Assembly (NCBI GenBank): GCA_035650215.1
Contig: DASRIC010000054.1
Location: 1 to 64,000, forward strand
Reading direction: 5' to 3'
From: JACVRW01 sp035650215
GTDB taxonomy: Bacteria; Actinomycetota; Thermoleophilia; Solirubrobacterales; Thermoleophilaceae
Length of the DNA: 64,000 bases
Below are positions 47,871 to 58,420 of the stretch, in pieces (the first letter of the stretch is position 1; every line of letters starts with the position of its first letter). The position numbers and the translations under genes were made by a program. Below the pieces are notes generated by a model. The model was not told the origin of the DNA, searched no databases, and worked only from the letters and a program-made list of their open reading frames with translations.

Positions 47871-49244
47871 GTGAGCCACCTCGACCTCCTCATCTCGCTC
47901 GACCGCTCGCAGCCCTCGCTGCGGGTCCAGATCGAGGAGCAGCTGCGCGCCGGCGTGCGCGAGGGGCGGCTCGCGCCCGGCACCTCCCTGCCCTCGAGCA
48001 GGGGCCTCGCCCGCGAGCTCGGGCTCTCGCGCGGCGTGGTGGTGGAGGCCTACGCCCAGCTGGCGGCGGAGGGCTACCTGGTGAGCCGCCAGGGCGGGCA
48101 GACGCGCGTGGCGCCGATGGCCGCCCGCCAGGCCCCGCAGGATTCGCGGCTGCCCGATCCGCGGCCGCCCCGCTTCGACTTCCGGCCCGGCGGCCCCGAC
48201 GTGTCGCTCTTCCCGCGCGCGGCCTGGCTCGCCTCGATCCGGCGCGCGCTTCGCGACGCGCCGGACTCGCGTCTCGACTACGGCGATCCACGCGGCGCAC
48301 CCGAGCTGCGCCAAGCACTCGCCTCCTACCTCGGCCGCGTGCGCGGCGTGGCGGCCGACCCCGAGTACGTGGTGGTCACGTCGGGCATGGCCCAGGGCAT
48401 GGCGCTGTTCGGGCGCGCTCTTGTGGCCGGCGGCGGGCGCCGGATCGCCGTGGAGGACCCCTGGAGCGCGCCGGGCCGCCGGCAGCTCGAGTCGACCGGG
48501 CTCGACACCGTGCCGGTGCCCGTCGACGAGGACGGCGTGCGCGTGGACGCTCTCGCGGCCGAGCGCGCCGACGCCGTGGCGGTCACCCCTGCCCATCAGT
48601 TTCCGCTCGGCATGGTGCTGAGCGCGGAGCGCCGCTTCGCCCTCGTGGACTGGGCGGCGCGGACAGGCGCTTTCGTGCTCGAGGACGATTACGACGCCGA
48701 GTACCGCTACGACCGCCAGCCGGTCGGCGCCGTGCAGGGGCTCGCGCCGGAGCTGGTTGCGTACGCGGGCTCGATCTCGAAGACGCTCGCGCCGGGCCTG
48801 CGGATTGGCTGGATGGTCGCGCCCGGGCGGCTGGTCGACGCGGTGGCGAGCGCCAAGCTCTTCGACGACCTCGGCACGCCGGTGGTGGAGCAGCTTGCCC
48901 TGGCGGACTTCCTGGAGCGCGGCGAGCTCGATCGCCACCTGCGCCGCACCCGCGCCGTCTACCGGGCCCGCCGCGACGCGCTCGTGGCGGCGCTTGGGCG
49001 CTGGCTGCCGGACTGCACCGTGGGCGGCGTGGCTGCCGGCCTCCACCTGCTGATCGAGCTGCCAGACGGGATGAACGAGGTGGGGGCGCTCACCGCGGCG
49101 CGGGCGGCGGGGATCGGCCTCTACGGGCTGGGCGAGCACACCGTCCGGCCGCGCGCGGCCGCGCTGCTGCTCGGCTACGGCCGAATCGCGGAGCCCGCCA
49201 TCGAACCCGGCGTGCGGGCGCTTCGGGATAGCCTGGCGCCATGA
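47871..49244 (+). CDS. MocR/PdxR-type transcriptional regulator (GntR-HTH plus aminotransferase domain)
   Basis: The 457-residue protein has an N-terminal GntR winged helix (REGRLAPGTSLPSSRGLARE, LGLSRGVVVEAYAQLAAEGY) and a class I aminotransferase-like domain with the PLP Lys in SISKTLAPGLRIGWM. MocR regulators sense amino acids or pyridoxal compounds through PLP. GTG 47871 starts it. It is divergent from lysE, a known pattern for MocR control of transporters. Its stop overlaps the start of the hydratase gene (ATGA). Confidence 0.88.
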   Translation: MSHLDLLISLDRSQPSLRVQIEEQLRAGVREGRLAPGTSLPSSRGLARELGLSRGVVVEAYAQLAAEGYLVSRQGGQTRVAPMAARQAPQDSRLPDPRPPRFDFRPGGPDVSLFPRAAWLASIRRALRDAPDSRLDYGDPRGAPELRQALASYLGRVRGVAADPEYVVVTSGMAQGMALFGRALVAGGGRRIAVEDPWSAPGRRQLESTGLDTVPVPVDEDGVRVDALAAERADAVAVTPAHQFPLGMVLSAERRFALVDWAARTGAFVLEDDYDAEYRYDRQPVGAVQGLAPELVAYAGSISKTLAPGLRIGWMVAPGRLVDAVASAKLFDDLGTPVVEQLALADFLERGELDRHLRRTRAVYRARRDALVAALGRWLPDCTVGGVAAGLHLLIELPDGMNEVGALTAARAAGIGLYGLGEHTVRPRAAALLLGYGRIAEPAIEPGVRALRDSLAP

Positions 49245-50035
49245 GCTACGAGACCGTCAGTTGGGAAGAGGACGGCGGCGTCGGGCGGATCACGCTCAAC
49301 CGCCCGGACACGCTGAACGCGTGGAATGTCCAGTTCGGCAAGGAGCTGAAGCAGATCGTGACCGAGGACGCCGCCGGCGCGTCCGTGCGGGCCGTTCTCG
49401 TGACCGGCGCCGGCCGCGGCTTCTCCTCGGGGGCCGACCTGAAGGCCGGCTTCGACCCTCACCCCGACGACGGCATGCCCGACCTGCGCAAGGAGCTGCA
49501 CGAGCTCTACCACCCGATCATCGCCGGGGTCCGCCGGCTCGAGAAGCCGGTGGTGGCCGCGGTGAACGGCCCGGCGGTCGGGATCGGCGCCTCGCTCGCG
49601 CTGGCCTGCGACCTGGTGCTGGCGGCCGAGTCCGCTTACTTCGGCCTCGCCTTCGTGAATATCGGACTGATGCCCGACGGCGGCTCCACGCTTTTCGTGC
49701 CCGCGGCCGTGGGCAAGGCGCGCGCGTTCCAGATGGCCCTGCTCGGCGAGCGGGTGCGGGCGGCACAGGCGCTCGACTGGGGCCTCGTGAACCAGGTCCA
49801 CTCCGACGACCGGCTGCTCGCGGAGGCGAACGAGCTCGTGGTGAAGCTGGCCGCCGGGCCCACGCGCTCCTACGCCGGCTCCAAGCAAGCGCTCAACCGG
49901 ATGCTCTACCCGGACCTCGACGGCCAGCTCGACCTCGAGGCCGACCTCCAGCACGCGCTCGCTCGAACGCGTGACTTCCAGGAGGGCGTGTCGGCGTTCG
50001 TGGAGAAGCGCGCCGCGGTCTTCGAGGGCGCCTGA
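49241..50035 (+). CDS. Enoyl-CoA hydratase/isomerase family protein
   Basis: The 264-residue crotonase has SSGADLKAGFDPHPD, the core VGIGASLALACDLVLAAES, and GLAFVNIGLMPDGGSTLFVP. Asp replaces the second catalytic Glu in the MPDGGS motif, as in isomerase-type crotonases such as PaaG-like proteins, so isomerisation may be more likely than hydration. ATG 49241 is coupled to the MocR stop. Confidence 0.85.
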   Translation: MSYETVSWEEDGGVGRITLNRPDTLNAWNVQFGKELKQIVTEDAAGASVRAVLVTGAGRGFSSGADLKAGFDPHPDDGMPDLRKELHELYHPIIAGVRRLEKPVVAAVNGPAVGIGASLALACDLVLAAESAYFGLAFVNIGLMPDGGSTLFVPAAVGKARAFQMALLGERVRAAQALDWGLVNQVHSDDRLLAEANELVVKLAAGPTRSYAGSKQALNRMLYPDLDGQLDLEADLQHALARTRDFQEGVSAFVEKRAAVFEGA

Positions 50036-50136
50036 GCCGCACCCGGCGGGGCCTCGAGCCGCCGCGCTGAGCCCCACTCGGGGCAGACGCCACGAAGTGG
50101 AGCGCTCGTCCTGACCACGGATATGATGCTGCCGCC

Positions 50137-51015
50137 TTGCCTACCGGCCTGCCACGACGCCTGCTAATCGCCGCGCTGGCCGCGACGCTGCTCGCGCTCC
50201 TGATCGCGGCGCCGTCGGCGTTCGCCGACGCGTTCACGCCCGAGTCGGGCGGCTCTCAGAACGCCGACGACATCGACACGCTCTACAAGATCACGCTCTA
50301 CATCGGGATCGCGATCTTCCTGCTCGTGGAGGGCACGCTCCTGTGGTCGCTGATCCGCTACCGGGCCAGGCGCGGGGGCCCGGCGGCCGCTCAGATCCGC
50401 GGCAACACGCCACTCGAGCTCGGCTGGACTGTGGGGGCGGCGCTGATCCTCGTGGTGCTCACGGTGGTCACGTTCGTCTACCTGCCCGACATCGAGAACC
50501 CGCCGCCGTCGGGGCCAGACGGCCTGCGCGCGGGGCAGTCGCAGTTCGCGTCGATCGACCAGCCCGACCCGCCAAAGAGCGGCGGCCCGACCCTCACCAT
50601 CGAGGTCAACGGCCAGCAGTACCTCTGGCGCTTCGACTATCCCGGCCAGCAGACGCTGTTCTCCTACCAGCAGATGGTGGTGCCGGTCGACACCACCGTG
50701 GTGCTCAAGGTCACCGGCTCCGACGTGATCCACTCGTGGTGGATCCCCGAGCTCGGCGGCAAGGTCGACGGGGTCCCTGGCCACGTGAACGAGACATGGT
50801 TCAAGATTCCGGCCAAGCGGGTGGGCACCACCTTCCGCGGCCAGTGCGCCGAGCTGTGCGGGGCCAACCACGCGGACATGCGCGCGCAGGTGCGGGCAGT
50901 CACACCCGAGGAGTTCGAGCGCTGGGCTGATCGGACCCGCCAGGACATCGAGCAGGCGGGTGTCGACCTGGGCGAGCAGCGCAAGGCCCGTGAATCGGAA
51001 GGCGACGAGGGGTAG
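50137..51015 (+). CDS. ctaC: Cytochrome c oxidase subunit II
   Basis: The 292-residue protein has a signal-like N-terminus (LLIAALAATLLALLIAAPSA), two membrane helices, and a periplasmic cupredoxin domain with the CuA site: His in VIHSWWIPELGG and GQCAELCGANHADMRAQV. It receives electrons from cytochrome c. TTG 50137 is the only start that fits. A TATGAT -10 box at 50122-50127 lies 9 bases upstream, so the transcript may be nearly leaderless. It ends 2 bases before subunit I. Confidence 0.92.
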   Translation: MPTGLPRRLLIAALAATLLALLIAAPSAFADAFTPESGGSQNADDIDTLYKITLYIGIAIFLLVEGTLLWSLIRYRARRGGPAAAQIRGNTPLELGWTVGAALILVVLTVVTFVYLPDIENPPPSGPDGLRAGQSQFASIDQPDPPKSGGPTLTIEVNGQQYLWRFDYPGQQTLFSYQQMVVPVDTTVVLKVTGSDVIHSWWIPELGGKVDGVPGHVNETWFKIPAKRVGTTFRGQCAELCGANHADMRAQVRAVTPEEFERWADRTRQDIEQAGVDLGEQRKARESEGDEG

Positions 51016-51017
51016 GG

Positions 51018-52723
<1,706 letters not shown>

Positions 52724-52724
<1 letters not shown>

Positions 52725-53692
52725 TGGCCTCTCCCCCAGCACCCGTCCAGCCCGGCATGCGGAAGCTCGTGCTCGCCACGGGCATCGCCACCTTCGCGCT
52801 GATCATCCTCGGCGGCGTGGTCCGCGTGTCCGACTCGGGCCTCGGCTGCGGCCCGGCCGGCTCGGGATTCCACGGCTGGCCGTTCTGCAACGGCGACGTG
52901 GTGCCTGGCATCGACCTCAACTCGATCGTCGAGTACACGCACCGGGCGCTCGCGATCGTGGTCGGCTTCATGATCCTGTCGCTGTTCGTGCTCGCCTGGC
53001 GGCGCTACCGCTTCCTGCTGCCCGCCGCCTCGCTCCTGCTCGTACTCGTGATCGCGCAGGGCGCGCTCGGCGGCGCGACGGTGGAGGAGAACCTCGCGAA
53101 GACCTACGTGGCCGCGCACCTCGGGCTCGCCATGCTGCTGCTCGGGCTCCTGATCTACATGTGGCGGAGCGTGACCGGCGCGAGCCAGGTCGACGGCGGC
53201 CCGCGGCTGCGAGGGCTCGCCATCGTGGCCACCGCGGCGGTGCTCTGCACGGTCGTGGCCGGCGGCTACATGGCCGGCACCCAGAACTACGGGCGCGCCG
53301 ACTACCAGCTCGGCGACGGCGCCCATCACGCCTGCGGCAAGCAGTTCCCCACCTGCAACGGCGAGTTCATGCCCTTCGGCGAGGCGGAGCTCGTGGACAT
53401 CCACCTCACGCACCGGGCGTTCATGTACCTCGCGTCGCTGCTCGTGATCGCGCTCGTGGTCGTGTCGCTCCGGCGCGGCGTGCTCACGCGTCAGGCCTGG
53501 GCGCTCGCAGGGCTGCTGGCGATCCAGGTCCTCGTCGGCGCGCTCAACGTCTGGCTCGACGAATACGAGGCGCTGATCCTGCTCCACCTCGCCCTCGGCA
53601 CATTGCTGTGGGCCACGTCGCTCACGATGACGATGAGCCTCGCGCCGGCTCGCAAGCGGGCCCCCAGCCGGGCGGAGCCGATCGCGGCATGA
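52724..53692 (+). CDS. ctaA: Heme A synthase (COX15/CtaA)
   Basis: The 322-residue membrane protein has eight helices in two halves. Conserved His occur in SIVEYTHRALAIVV, TYVAAHLGLAMLL, IHLTHRAFMYLAS and LLHLALGTLLW, and Cys pairs in GCGPAGSGFHGWPFC and ACGKQFPTC. These match heme A synthases of the two-Cys-pair type. It oxidises heme O to heme A for the oxidase. GTG 52724 shares a base with the ctaD stop. Confidence 0.92.
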
Positions 53693-54588
53693 GCGCCGAG
53701 GCTCGCACAGCCGTCCAGCCGGTCGCGAGCTCGTGGCGCGGCGTCGTCTCGGACTACTTCGAGATGACCAAGCCGAAGGTGCAGTCGCTCCTGCTCTTCA
53801 CCACGATCACGACGATGTACGTGGCGGGCGACCCGTCGCTCGGCCTCGTAGCGCTCACCTGCCTCGGCGGCGCGCTGTCCGCTGGCGGCGCCGGCGCGAT
53901 CAACCACGCGCTCGACCGCGACATCGACCGCATGATGAAGCGGACCGCCGACCGCCCGGTGGCGAGCGGCCGCGTGTCGCCGGCCGCCGCGATCGTGTTC
54001 GGCGTGCTGCTGGGGTGCGCGTCGTTCGCGCTGCTGTCGCTGACCGTGAACCCGCTGGCCGCGGTGCTGTCCATGTCCGGCCTGCTCGGCTACGTCCTCG
54101 TCTACACGCTGTGGCTCAAGCGCAGGACGCCGCAGAACATCGTGATCGGCGGGGCGGCGGGCGCCGTGCCGCCGCTGGTGGCGTGGGCGGCCGTCACCGG
54201 CGGCCTCGCCGGCACGCCGCTCTACCTGTTCGCAATCGTGTTCTTCTGGACGCCGCCGCACTTCTGGGCGCTCTCGCTCCTGATGAAGGACGAGTACGCG
54301 AAAGCCGGCGTGCCGATGCTCCCGGTGGTGCGCGGCGAGCACGAGACACGCCGCCAGATCCTGCTCTACACGGTGCTGCTCTACGCCGTGAGCCAGCTGC
54401 CTTTCTGCGCGGGCGCCTTCGGCGCGACCTACCTGGTCTGCTCGGTGGCGCTCGGAGCCGTCTTCATCTACGGCGCCTGGCGTCTGCTGCGCGCACCGTC
54501 GCGGCGCACCGCCCTGCGCCTCTACCTCTTCTCGCTGGCCTACCTCGCCGCGCTGTTCGCGGCGATGGTGGCGGACGCCCGGCTGTAG
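53689..54588 (+). CDS. ctaB: Protoheme IX farnesyltransferase (heme O synthase)
   Basis: The 299-residue UbiA-type membrane prenyltransferase has the Mg-diphosphate motif NHALDRDIDRMMKRTADRP near residue 85 and WTPPHFWALSLLMKDEYAKA, typical of CtaB. It adds a farnesyl group to heme B. ATG 53689 overlaps the ctaA stop. The gene ends before palindromic element B. Confidence 0.94.
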   Translation: MSAEARTAVQPVASSWRGVVSDYFEMTKPKVQSLLLFTTITTMYVAGDPSLGLVALTCLGGALSAGGAGAINHALDRDIDRMMKRTADRPVASGRVSPAAAIVFGVLLGCASFALLSLTVNPLAAVLSMSGLLGYVLVYTLWLKRRTPQNIVIGGAAGAVPPLVAWAAVTGGLAGTPLYLFAIVFFWTPPHFWALSLLMKDEYAKAGVPMLPVVRGEHETRRQILLYTVLLYAVSQLPFCAGAFGATYLVCSVALGAVFIYGAWRLLRAPSRRTALRLYLFSLAYLAALFAAMVADARL

Positions 54589-54602
54589 CGGCCAGCCGCA
54601 CG

Positions 54603-54652
54603 CATCGAACGTCCCGGAGTGTGGCCCATAGCAGCTAGTCCGGGACGTTCAT
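54603..54652 (+). repeat. Palindromic element B, copy 2
   Basis: A 50-base element with a perfect 12-base inverted repeat (GAACGTCCCGGA at 54607-54618, TCCGGGACGTTC at 54639-54650). It matches copy 1 at 18347-18395 at both ends. It fills most of the gap between the convergent ctaB and GH15 genes and supplies the GH15 stop codon (TGA at 54651-54649). Confidence 0.75.
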
Positions 54653-56577
54653 CGCTCTGAACGCTGGCGGGTGAGCTCGTGGCCGAGCACGAGGCTGCCC
54701 ATCTCCACGCCCTGGTCGGCGCTGATCACGTGCATCACGGCGTTGATCAGGGCCAGGTGCGTGAACGCCTGCGGGTAGTTGCCGAGGTGGCGTCCGGAGC
54801 GCGGGTCGATCTCCTCGGCGTAGAGGCCGAGCGGGCTCGCGTACGAGAGCAGCTTCTCGCAAAGGTCGCGGGCGCGCCGGACCTCGCCGATCTCGACCAG
54901 CGCCGACACGAGCCAGAAGGAGCAGATCGTGAAGGTGCCCTCCGCGCCCGAGAGCCCGTCGTCGGTCTCGCCGGTGCGGTAGCGCAGCACGAGGCCGTCC
55001 TCGGTCAGCTCCTCGGCGATCGCGAGCACCGTGTTCACCATCCGCTCGTCGTCGTTCGGCAGGAAGCGCGTGAGCGGCATCAGGAGCACCGAGGCGTCGA
55101 GGGCGTCCGTGTCGTAGTGCTGGGTGAACACTCCGCGCTCGTCGAGCGCGTTCGCGCAGATGTCGTTCTTGATCTCGTCGGCCGCGGACTGCCAGCGCGC
55201 GCCGTACTCCAGCTCCTCGCGCATCTCGGCAAGCCGCGCACCGCGGTCGGCCGCCACCCAGCACATCAGCTTCGACGAGGTGAAGTGCTTGGGATCGCCG
55301 CGCACCTCCCAGATGCCGCGGTCAGGCTCGCGCCACTTCTCGATCGCCGTCTCGACCTGGCGCTTGAGGATCGGCCAGATCCGCTCCGGCAGGTGGTCGC
55401 GCGACTTCGTGTGCAGATAGACGGAGTCGAGCAGGGCGCCCCAGACGTCGTGCTGCTCCTGGTTGTAGGCCGCGTTCCCGGTCCGCACCGGGCGGGCCCC
55501 CTCGTAGCCCGAGAGGTGCTCGAGCTTCGATTCCGTGAGCTCGGCCTCCCCGTCGATGCCGTACATGATCTGGAGCGTGTCCTGCTCCGCCTCGGTCACG
55601 TCGGCGATGAAATAGAAGAAGTCGTTGGCCTCCCAGTCGAAGCCGAGCGTGTAGAGGCCCCAGAGCATGAACGTCGCGTCCCGGATCCAGGTGAAGCGGT
55701 AGTCCCAGTTGCGCTCCCCGCCGGGCGTCTCCGGCAGCGAGGTGGTGGCCGCCGCCACGAGGGCGCCCGTGGGCGCGTACGAGAGCCCCTTGAGCGTGAG
55801 CGCCGAGCGCTGCAGGTGGGTGCGCCAGGGGTGGTCGGGGAACGCCCCGTGGTCGAGCCAGTGCTGCCAGTGGTGGGCGGTCCAGACCAGGCGGTCGTAG
55901 GCCTCCTCGTAGGTGGTCGGCGCCGGATGGTCGGACCATGAGAGCGCCGTGAACAGCGTGTCGCCCTCCTTCATCAGCGTCCGGCCGGTGGCCCGCGGGC
56001 CCTCGAAGCCCATGTTCATGTCCGTGATGAGCTGCAGCTCGATCCCGCTCTGCTCGCACCGGCAGACCGCCTGGTGGTAGCCCTCGCCCGAGTACTCCCA
56101 GGCGCCGTTGGCGAGCCCGTACTCGAAGCGCGGCTCGCAGTCGAGCGTGACCTGCACCTCGCCGTTCACGCAGCGGATCAGCCGCAACAGCACGTGGTCG
56201 GCGTCGTAGTCCGTAGGCGCGCGCCGGTGGGTGTGCGAGCGCTCGCGCTCGTGGTGCCAAGGGCCGATCAGGAGCGCGTCGCGCACGATGATCCAGCCGC
56301 CGCTCGTGCCCCAGCTCGTCTCGAGCACGTTCGTGCCCGGCAGATAGCGCCGTGCGGCGGGCACCTCCACGTCCGCCGGTCCGAGCCGGAAGACGCCGGC
56401 GTCGCGGTCGAGCACCGCGCCGAACACGCTCGGCGAGTCGAAGCGCGGCAGGCACAGCCACTCGATGTTGCCGTTCGGCGCCACGAGCGCGCACGTCTCG
56501 CAGTCGGAGAGGAAGCCGTACTCGGCGATCGGGGGGAACGGGCTCGCCCCCACGCCGTCAGGGACCCACGTGCTCAC
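54649..56577 (-). CDS. Glycoside hydrolase family 15 (glucoamylase/trehalase-like)
   Basis: The 642-residue protein has the GH15 N-domain start IAEYGFLSDCETCALVAPNG and an (alpha/alpha)6 domain with NWDYRFTWIRDATFMLWGLY, then RGIWEVRGDPKHFTSSKLMC (catalytic acid Glu) and LYAEEIDPRSGRHLGNYPQA (catalytic base Glu). No signal peptide is seen. Cytoplasmic actinobacterial GH15 enzymes include trehalases, so trehalose or malto-oligosaccharides are likely substrates. GTG 56577 overlaps the pgl stop. Confidence 0.9.
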   Translation of the reverse strand: MSTWVPDGVGASPFPPIAEYGFLSDCETCALVAPNGNIEWLCLPRFDSPSVFGAVLDRDAGVFRLGPADVEVPAARRYLPGTNVLETSWGTSGGWIIVRDALLIGPWHHERERSHTHRRAPTDYDADHVLLRLIRCVNGEVQVTLDCEPRFEYGLANGAWEYSGEGYHQAVCRCEQSGIELQLITDMNMGFEGPRATGRTLMKEGDTLFTALSWSDHPAPTTYEEAYDRLVWTAHHWQHWLDHGAFPDHPWRTHLQRSALTLKGLSYAPTGALVAAATTSLPETPGGERNWDYRFTWIRDATFMLWGLYTLGFDWEANDFFYFIADVTEAEQDTLQIMYGIDGEAELTESKLEHLSGYEGARPVRTGNAAYNQEQHDVWGALLDSVYLHTKSRDHLPERIWPILKRQVETAIEKWREPDRGIWEVRGDPKHFTSSKLMCWVAADRGARLAEMREELEYGARWQSAADEIKNDICANALDERGVFTQHYDTDALDASVLLMPLTRFLPNDDERMVNTVLAIAEELTEDGLVLRYRTGETDDGLSGAEGTFTICSFWLVSALVEIGEVRRARDLCEKLLSYASPLGLYAEEIDPRSGRHLGNYPQAFTHLALINAVMHVISADQGVEMGSLVLGHELTRQRSER

Positions 56578-57236
56578 AGCTGGGACGCCGCCGGCGGGTC
56601 GAGCAGGACCGTGACCGCCCCCTCCACGAGCGATCCGGGATAGCGCGGATCGGGCAGCCCCGAGAAGGCGCGGGAGGCGGCCAGGGCCTTCTCCTCGCCC
56701 GTGACCAGGAACACGACCTGCCGTGTGCGGTTGACCACGGGCAGCGTGAGCGTGATGCGGGACACGAGCGGCGCCATCCCGGGGGTCTCCACCCCCACCA
56801 CCGGGCGCTCGCGCTCGCCCAGCGCCTCGTCGTTCGGAAACAGCGAGCAGATGTGGGAGTCGGGGCCGAGCCCGACCAGCATCAGGTCGAAGGTCGCGTC
56901 GGGTGGGCCGGACTCGGCCAGCTCGCGTTCGTAGGCGGCCGCGCCCTCGCTCGGCCCGAGCTCCCCCAGCATCCGGTGGGCGTTCGCCCCTCTCACCTTG
57001 GACAGGAGGGCCCTGTCGACCATGCCGAAGTTCGAGTGCTCGTGGTCGGGCGCCACGCAGCGCTCGTCCGTGAACCAGATCTCGACCCCGGACCAGTCGT
57101 CCCGCTCCCCGGCGGCCTGCTCGTAGGCGCGTCGCGGCGTGGAGCCGCCGGTGAGCACGACATGACCCGACGCCTCGTCCAGCAGCGCGGCCAAACGCCC
57201 GGCTGGATCGTCGCTGACCTGGAAGTCGGGCTGCAC
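56574..57236 (-). CDS. pgl: 6-phosphogluconolactonase
   Basis: The 220-residue protein has the DevB/Pgl motifs VVLTGGSTPRRAYEQAAG, IWFTDERCVAPDHEHSNFGM and DLMLVGLGPDSHICSLFPND. It hydrolyses 6-phosphogluconolactone in the oxidative pentose phosphate pathway. GTG 57236 fits known N-termini; the longer open frame runs to 57362 into the opposite gene. It is coupled to GH15, linking glucose release and pentose phosphate entry. Zwf and Gnd are not in the window. Confidence 0.88.
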   Translation of the reverse strand: MQPDFQVSDDPAGRLAALLDEASGHVVLTGGSTPRRAYEQAAGERDDWSGVEIWFTDERCVAPDHEHSNFGMVDRALLSKVRGANAHRMLGELGPSEGAAAYERELAESGPPDATFDLMLVGLGPDSHICSLFPNDEALGERERPVVGVETPGMAPLVSRITLTLPVVNRTRQVVFLVTGEEKALAASRAFSGLPDPRYPGSLVEGAVTVLLDPPAASQL

Positions 57237-57333
57237 CGGCGGCGATGCTACCCCGCGCGGGCCTGGGCGACTAGGTACGAGCGAGGGCGAGTTCCGTCGA
57301 GGACGCCGCGCTTCGACGGGCCAGAATGGGCCA

Positions 57334-58326
57334 ATGCGGAAGATCGACGCCTTCGCCCACATCCTGCCGGCCGGCTACCTGGAGCACCTGGAGCGCCACC
57401 TCGCCTCGACCATGAGGCCGGCGCAGCTGCGCTACTACCAGGAGGGCGTCTTTCGCTTCGACCCGGTGATCAGCGACCTCGACTCTCGCTTCCGAGTGAT
57501 GGACCGGCACGGCGATTACGCGCAGATTCTCGTGCTGGCGGTCCCCCCACCGGAGGAGCTGGAGCCCTCCCGGGCAGCCTCCGAGCTGGCGCGGCGGGCC
57601 AACGAGGCGATGGCCGAGCTGGTGCGGCGCTTCCCCGAGCGCTTCGCGGGCTTCGCTGCCGCCCTGCCGCTGGGTGACGTCGAGGCGTCGCTGTCGGAGA
57701 TCGACCACGCGGTCGGGGAGCTGGGCGCGCTCGGCGTCCAGATGTTCACCAACGTTCGCGGCGCACCGCTTGACCACCCCAGCTTCGACCCGATCTTCGC
57801 GCGGATCGAGGAGCTCGACCGGATGGTCTGGCTGCATCCGACGCGCAGCGCCGCGTGGGCCGACTACGCGACCGAGATGGAGTCCGACTTCGGGATCTGG
57901 TGGTCGCTCGGCTGGCCGTACGAGACGGCCGCTGCGCTCTCGCGGCTCGTCTACTCCGGTCAGATGGACCGGCACCCGCGACTCCGGGTGATCGCCCACC
58001 ACGGCGGCGGCATGGTGCCGCACTTCTCGGCGCGGCTCGCGATGGGGCCCGGATACCGGCAGACGAAGGACAGCCTCCCGCTGCCGCCCTTGGAGTACTT
58101 CCGCCGCTTCTACGCGGACACCGCACTCTTCGGAGCTCCGCACGCCGTGCGCTGCGTCATCGAGTTCTTCGGCCCGGAGCACGTGCTGTTCGGCACCGAC
58201 ACGCCGCTGGGACCCCCCGAAACCATCGACGCCACCATCGCGGACCTCGACGCCGCCGGGCTCTCAGAGGCGGAGCTGGCCGCCGTCTACTCAGGGAACG
58301 CGCAGCGCCTGCTCGGCGTGCGCTAG
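57334..58326 (+). CDS. Amidohydrolase-2 family protein (HxH motif altered)
   Basis: The 330-residue TIM-barrel protein follows the PF04909 family (ACMSD-like): MRKIDAFAHILPAGYLEHL at the start, MVWLHPTRSA, RVIAHHGGGMVPHF and LFGTDTPLGPPETID. The first metal motif should be H-x-H but reads F-A-H, so one ligand is missing. Some decarboxylases or lactonases of the family also lack it. ATG 57334 is chosen; it is divergent from pgl. Confidence 0.75.
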   Translation: MRKIDAFAHILPAGYLEHLERHLASTMRPAQLRYYQEGVFRFDPVISDLDSRFRVMDRHGDYAQILVLAVPPPEELEPSRAASELARRANEAMAELVRRFPERFAGFAAALPLGDVEASLSEIDHAVGELGALGVQMFTNVRGAPLDHPSFDPIFARIEELDRMVWLHPTRSAAWADYATEMESDFGIWWSLGWPYETAAALSRLVYSGQMDRHPRLRVIAHHGGGMVPHFSARLAMGPGYRQTKDSLPLPPLEYFRRFYADTALFGAPHAVRCVIEFFGPEHVLFGTDTPLGPPETIDATIADLDAAGLSEAELAAVYSGNAQRLLGVR

Positions 58327-58420
58327 CCCGGCCGGCCCACCTAGGTCGACGTCACTACTTGACGCGAATCACACGACCGATCGGCGGTGAGCGCGCGATC
58401 GCGCCGCCCGAGCTCGAGCG

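Noticed and set aside
54635..55264. A 209-codon minus-strand frame ending in MNVPD within element B
   Set aside because: It is an out-of-frame shadow of the GH15 gene; only its end shares the element-derived peptide seen in the TetR gene.
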